This document shows positions 61,525-64,000 of a stretch of 64,000 nucleotides of DNA, in pieces. Every line of letters starts with the position of its first letter. Positions within the stretch are counted from its first letter, which is position 1. The notes under the pieces are model-generated. The model worked only from the letters and a program-made list of their open reading frames with translations, did not search any database and had not been told where the DNA came from. The translations under genes were made by a program, and so were the position numbers. The stretch covers positions 1 to 64,000 of the forward strand of contig NC_003228.3 in NCBI RefSeq assembly GCF_000025985.1, in the 5' to 3' direction. The stretch is from Bacteroides fragilis NCTC 9343. GTDB lineage: Bacteria > Bacteroidota > Bacteroidia > Bacteroidales > Bacteroidaceae.

Positions 61525-62083
61525 GATAGTATTAATAGGATTGGTTATCAGTAACTTCTTTCTTCTATGGAATGTTGTAACACAAAGGATAAAAGTATAT
61601 GACGGTTTGGATAGGATAAATGATCTAAAAGAAAAGGTTGATAGTTGTGGAGATTCATTCTTTAATTATATAGATGTGAATAGTGACCTTACTTTTGATA
61701 TTAAACCCATTGATACTTTAAAAAATGTGCAATTAGTATATTGTTTTTCCGAGTATATGTGTGAGGAATGTGTACGACAGGATTTATGTGTATTATTGGA
61801 TATTCAGAAACGAATTGGTGCAGATAGGATATTAATACTTACGGCATATGCTGATAATCGGAATAATCATATTAGGTTGAGTAATTTATTGCGAAAATTT
61901 CGATATAGGAATATAGATTATTCTTGTCTTGTTTTTCCTAAGCATAATAGGACTGGAATGGATCAACGTTACTTTTATTTTATAGATAAGGACGGGAATT
62001 GTAAATATCCTTTTTATCCTCTTAAAGATCACCTTGAGTTGACACAATACTATTTAGGGTTTATTGCTAAAAAGATAGTATGA
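61508..62083 (+). CDS. Membrane-anchored thioredoxin-like protein with CEEC motif
   Basis: A 191-residue protein with an N-terminal anchor helix (VLIGLVISNFFLLWNVV), then a thioredoxin-like segment in which VYCFSEYMCEECVRQDL puts a CxxC at Cys85/Cys88 after a beta strand, followed by RILILTAYAD and YFYFIDKDGNCKYPF. I do not recognise a named family. It overlaps both neighbours (17 nt upstream, ATGA downstream), so it is part of the same transcript as the propeller and the transglutaminase-like gene. A thiol-redox role near the outer face of the inner membrane is inferred. Confidence 0.62.
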   Translation: MNIKIKIVLIGLVISNFFLLWNVVTQRIKVYDGLDRINDLKEKVDSCGDSFFNYIDVNSDLTFDIKPIDTLKNVQLVYCFSEYMCEECVRQDLCVLLDIQKRIGADRILILTAYADNRNNHIRLSNLLRKFRYRNIDYSCLVFPKHNRTGMDQRYFYFIDKDGNCKYPFYPLKDHLELTQYYLGFIAKKIV

Positions 62084-64000
62084 AGAGGACTGAAATATTT
62101 ATAGCGACCGGTTTATTTTGCCTTGTTTCTTCATGCGGGGGCAGAGACAGACAAGTGGAGGAGGCCTTATCCCTTTCGGGCAATAACCGTAATGAACTTG
62201 AAGCGGTGCTGAAGCATTATGAAGGAGATGGCCGGAAGCTGGAGGCGGCACGCTTCTTGATTGGCAATATGCCCGGAAGTTATGGAGCTAATCCGATAGT
62301 AGAGCAGGATTGTTCTGCTTTTTACGAGGCTTATGATTCATTGGGACAAAAGTATGGCTATCGGGTAGGAACGGAATGGGGGAAACAGGTAGATAGTCTT
62401 TGGCAAAATTTTAGTAATCGACATCGGGTGAGACAGGAGCTTAACTATGATATTACCCGCATGAAGGCGGAAGATTTAATCCGGGAAATTGATCTGGCAT
62501 TTCGGGCATGGGTGGAGAATGTGCATTCAAGAAACTGTTCGTTTGAAGATTTTTGTGAGTATATACTGCCTTATAGGCGACAGAATGGCTTATTGATTGA
62601 CAATGCACGCCGGGAGTTCAACAAACGGCATCAGGGAAAGTATTTTGTGAAAGAGGGAAAGGATTGGCAACAAGAGATCGATTCGTTGTTATACGAATAT
62701 AAGTATCTGACTCATTCCGGTTTTTGGGGGACGAAGATTCCGATATGGAATGCGGCGACTCTTGAGAAGATGCGTCATGGGTTATGTGCACAGCGCTGTT
62801 GGTATAACTCTTTGTTATTATCATCATTGGGGATTCCGGTTGCCATTGACTTTGTTCCGGCATGGGGAAACCGAAATAATTCGCATACCTGGAATGTGGT
62901 GCTAATAAACGGGGAATCGCATGCTTTTGAGGCGTTTTGGGATAATGATCGCTGGAAATATAAGCGGATTTATAATAACCGGAATGATGATGAGCTTTGG
63001 GGAAGATTCCGCCTTCCGAAGGTATACAGATATACCTATTCAAATCACATTGAAGGACCGTTGGCAGATGTAGAGGTGGATAAAGCTGATATTCCGGAGC
63101 TATTTCGTAGTGTGAAAAAGGTGGATGTTTCTTCGGAGTATTTTGAAACGGCCGATGTAACGGTGGAGTTGACAGGTGAGGCGCCTCAAGGGGTGAAATA
63201 TGCGTATTTGGCTGTGTTCGGATATCAGGACTGGCACCCTGTGCAGTGGGGAAAGGTAGAAAACGGGAGGGCTGTCTTTCGGGAAATAGGTAAGGATATG
63301 GTTTATTTACCCGTTTATTACAAGCGGGGAGGATTATTGCCCGCAGCAGAACCTTTCAGATTGCGGAATGACGGAACGATGGAGAAGCTGAGCGGAAATG
63401 AAGGAACAGAGGAGGTTGCCGTGAGGATGGTGACGGGAGCGCCGGCTTATGATCAGAATAGGGAATATCTGGGGTGTATGAAAGGAAGCCGGATAGTAGG
63501 ATTACTTGATGGAAAATCAGAAGAAGAACTGTGCAGATGGACGGACTCGCTGGCTCTGCAGTCGGTTGTACGGAAGGTGTCCGCACGATTACCTTACCGT
63601 TTTGTAAGGTTATTATTACCGTCGGATAGCATTGCTTTGGGGGAGCTTTCTTTTTATACGGAAGAAGGACGGATCGGGAATGTGAGGATAATTACTCCGA
63701 TGAGAGCTACCGGAAGGAATGAAGTGCCCGGGATGATAACCGATGGTTTGGGGGCGACGGGCTATAGAGGCAGGGTGGCAGAAAGGCTGGTAGATATAGA
63801 TCTGGGAAAAGAGTATATGGTCAGTCATATTGGAATGACTTCTTACCTGAAAACACAGTTGTTCTGTCCGGATGAATTTGAGTTAAGATATTGGGATAAT
63901 GGTTGGAAGACTGTGGAGCGTAAGCAAGCTGATCATAAAGGGTATCTTGTATTTGAGAGAGTGCCCCGGGGAGCATTGCTGATGTTGAAAAACTGTCGCT
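62080..64000 (+). CDS. Transglutaminase-fold lipoprotein (runs off window)
   Basis: At least 640 codons, open to the window end. It has a lipoprotein signal (LFCLVSSC, Cys19), about 200 residues of helical N-terminal region, then a transglutaminase-like core. In the core, Cys236 in HGLCAQRCWYNSLLL is followed at the usual distance by LGIPVAIDF, His269 is in NNSHTWNVV and Asp288 in FEAFWDND, a complete Cys-His-Asp triad. The rest (from about 330) is beta-rich and undefined. Such folds act as peptidases, transglutaminases or peptide-N-glycanases. It may process the array's peptides. A fragment of its 5' end is found at 46251. Start ATG overlaps the preceding stop. Confidence 0.75.
   Translation, partial: MKRTEIFIATGLFCLVSSCGGRDRQVEEALSLSGNNRNELEAVLKHYEGDGRKLEAARFLIGNMPGSYGANPIVEQDCSAFYEAYDSLGQKYGYRVGTEWGKQVDSLWQNFSNRHRVRQELNYDITRMKAEDLIREIDLAFRAWVENVHSRNCSFEDFCEYILPYRRQNGLLIDNARREFNKRHQGKYFVKEGKDWQQEIDSLLYEYKYLTHSGFWGTKIPIWNAATLEKMRHGLCAQRCWYNSLLLSSLGIPVAIDFVPAWGNRNNSHTWNVVLINGESHAFEAFWDNDRWKYKRIYNNRNDDELWGRFRLPKVYRYTYSNHIEGPLADVEVDKADIPELFRSVKKVDVSSEYFETADVTVELTGEAPQGVKYAYLAVFGYQDWHPVQWGKVENGRAVFREIGKDMVYLPVYYKRGGLLPAAEPFRLRNDGTMEKLSGNEGTEEVAVRMVTGAPAYDQNREYLGCMKGSRIVGLLDGKSEEELCRWTDSLALQSVVRKVSARLPYRFVRLLLPSDSIALGELSFYTEEGRIGNVRIITPMRATGRNEVPGMITDGLGATGYRGRVAERLVDIDLGKEYMVSHIGMTSYLKTQLFCPDEFELRYWDNGWKTVERKQADHKGYLVFERVPRGALLMLKNCR

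Noticed and set aside
41106..64000. Array carried by a transposon or prophage
   Set aside because: No transposase, integrase, terminal repeats or phage genes were seen; duplication and recombination between modules explain the repeats.
1..64000. CRISPR arrays, tRNA or rRNA genes
   Set aside because: No regularly spaced identical repeats with unique spacers, cloverleaf patterns or rRNA words were noticed on either strand.

Overview
The window reads as a chromosome segment of a gut Bacteroides. The signs are moderate-to-low GC, -7 promoter boxes of the Bacteroides type (TAnnTTTG) without Shine-Dalgarno sites, many lipoproteins, a TonB-dependent receptor, glycoside hydrolases with a sulfatase, a periplasmic hybrid-regulator relative, and families largely confined to Bacteroidales (NVEALA peptides, 6-bladed beta-propeller lipoproteins, DUF1573 and DUF4294 proteins). 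I cannot fix the species. No rRNA, tRNA, CRISPR array, transposase or integrase was seen.

Layout. (1) 0-0.6 kb: an SpoU-type RNA methyltransferase. (2) 0.75-13.9 kb: one long plus-strand operon that looks like a peptide natural-product (RiPP) locus: TolC-like channel, short LanC-like protein, GT2 glycosyltransferase, double-glycine-leader precursor, two erythromycin-esterase-like lipoproteins plus the stump of a third, GT4 and GT25-like glycosyltransferases, HlyD-type adaptor and a C39-peptidase ABC exporter. (3) 14-38 kb: mostly housekeeping and glycan genes: DUF4294, HhH protein, radical SAM, flavin reductase, sulfatase, PepSY and TonB receptor, SulP, rubrerythrin, nadB, PH-domain protein, lpdA, dacB, CoA-transferase, miaB, a GH29 fucosidase and a GH2 enzyme. 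(4) 38.4-40.2 kb: a hybrid-regulator-like gene with degenerate kinase features, followed by about 960 bp of AT-rich non-coding DNA. (5) 41.1-64 kb: a repeatedly duplicated accessory array.

The 41-64 kb array is the most interesting part. Its unit is: a membrane-spanning winged-helix regulator, a small NVEALA peptide ending in a conserved two-cysteine tail (here called type A), a roughly 170-bp hairpin cassette, an NVEALA peptide with a hypervariable cysteine-rich tail (type B), one or more 6-bladed beta-propeller lipoproteins, and a thioredoxin-like/DUF1573 lipoprotein. Three intact regulators, four type-A peptides, five type-B or related peptides, eight propeller genes (one chimeric) and several truncated relics are visible. 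The array ends with a CxxC thioredoxin-like protein and a transglutaminase-fold lipoprotein that runs off the window.

Each intact regulator is followed by two 10-bp-phased boxes at a constant distance (49 and 39 bp) upstream of a TAnnTTTG box in front of the type-A peptide. The box sequence differs between regulators. This suggests that each regulator activates its own peptide module by a ToxR-like, one-component membrane mechanism. The proposed roles of the peptides, propellers and redox proteins are inference; the gene order, repeats, joints and phased boxes are read directly from the sequence.
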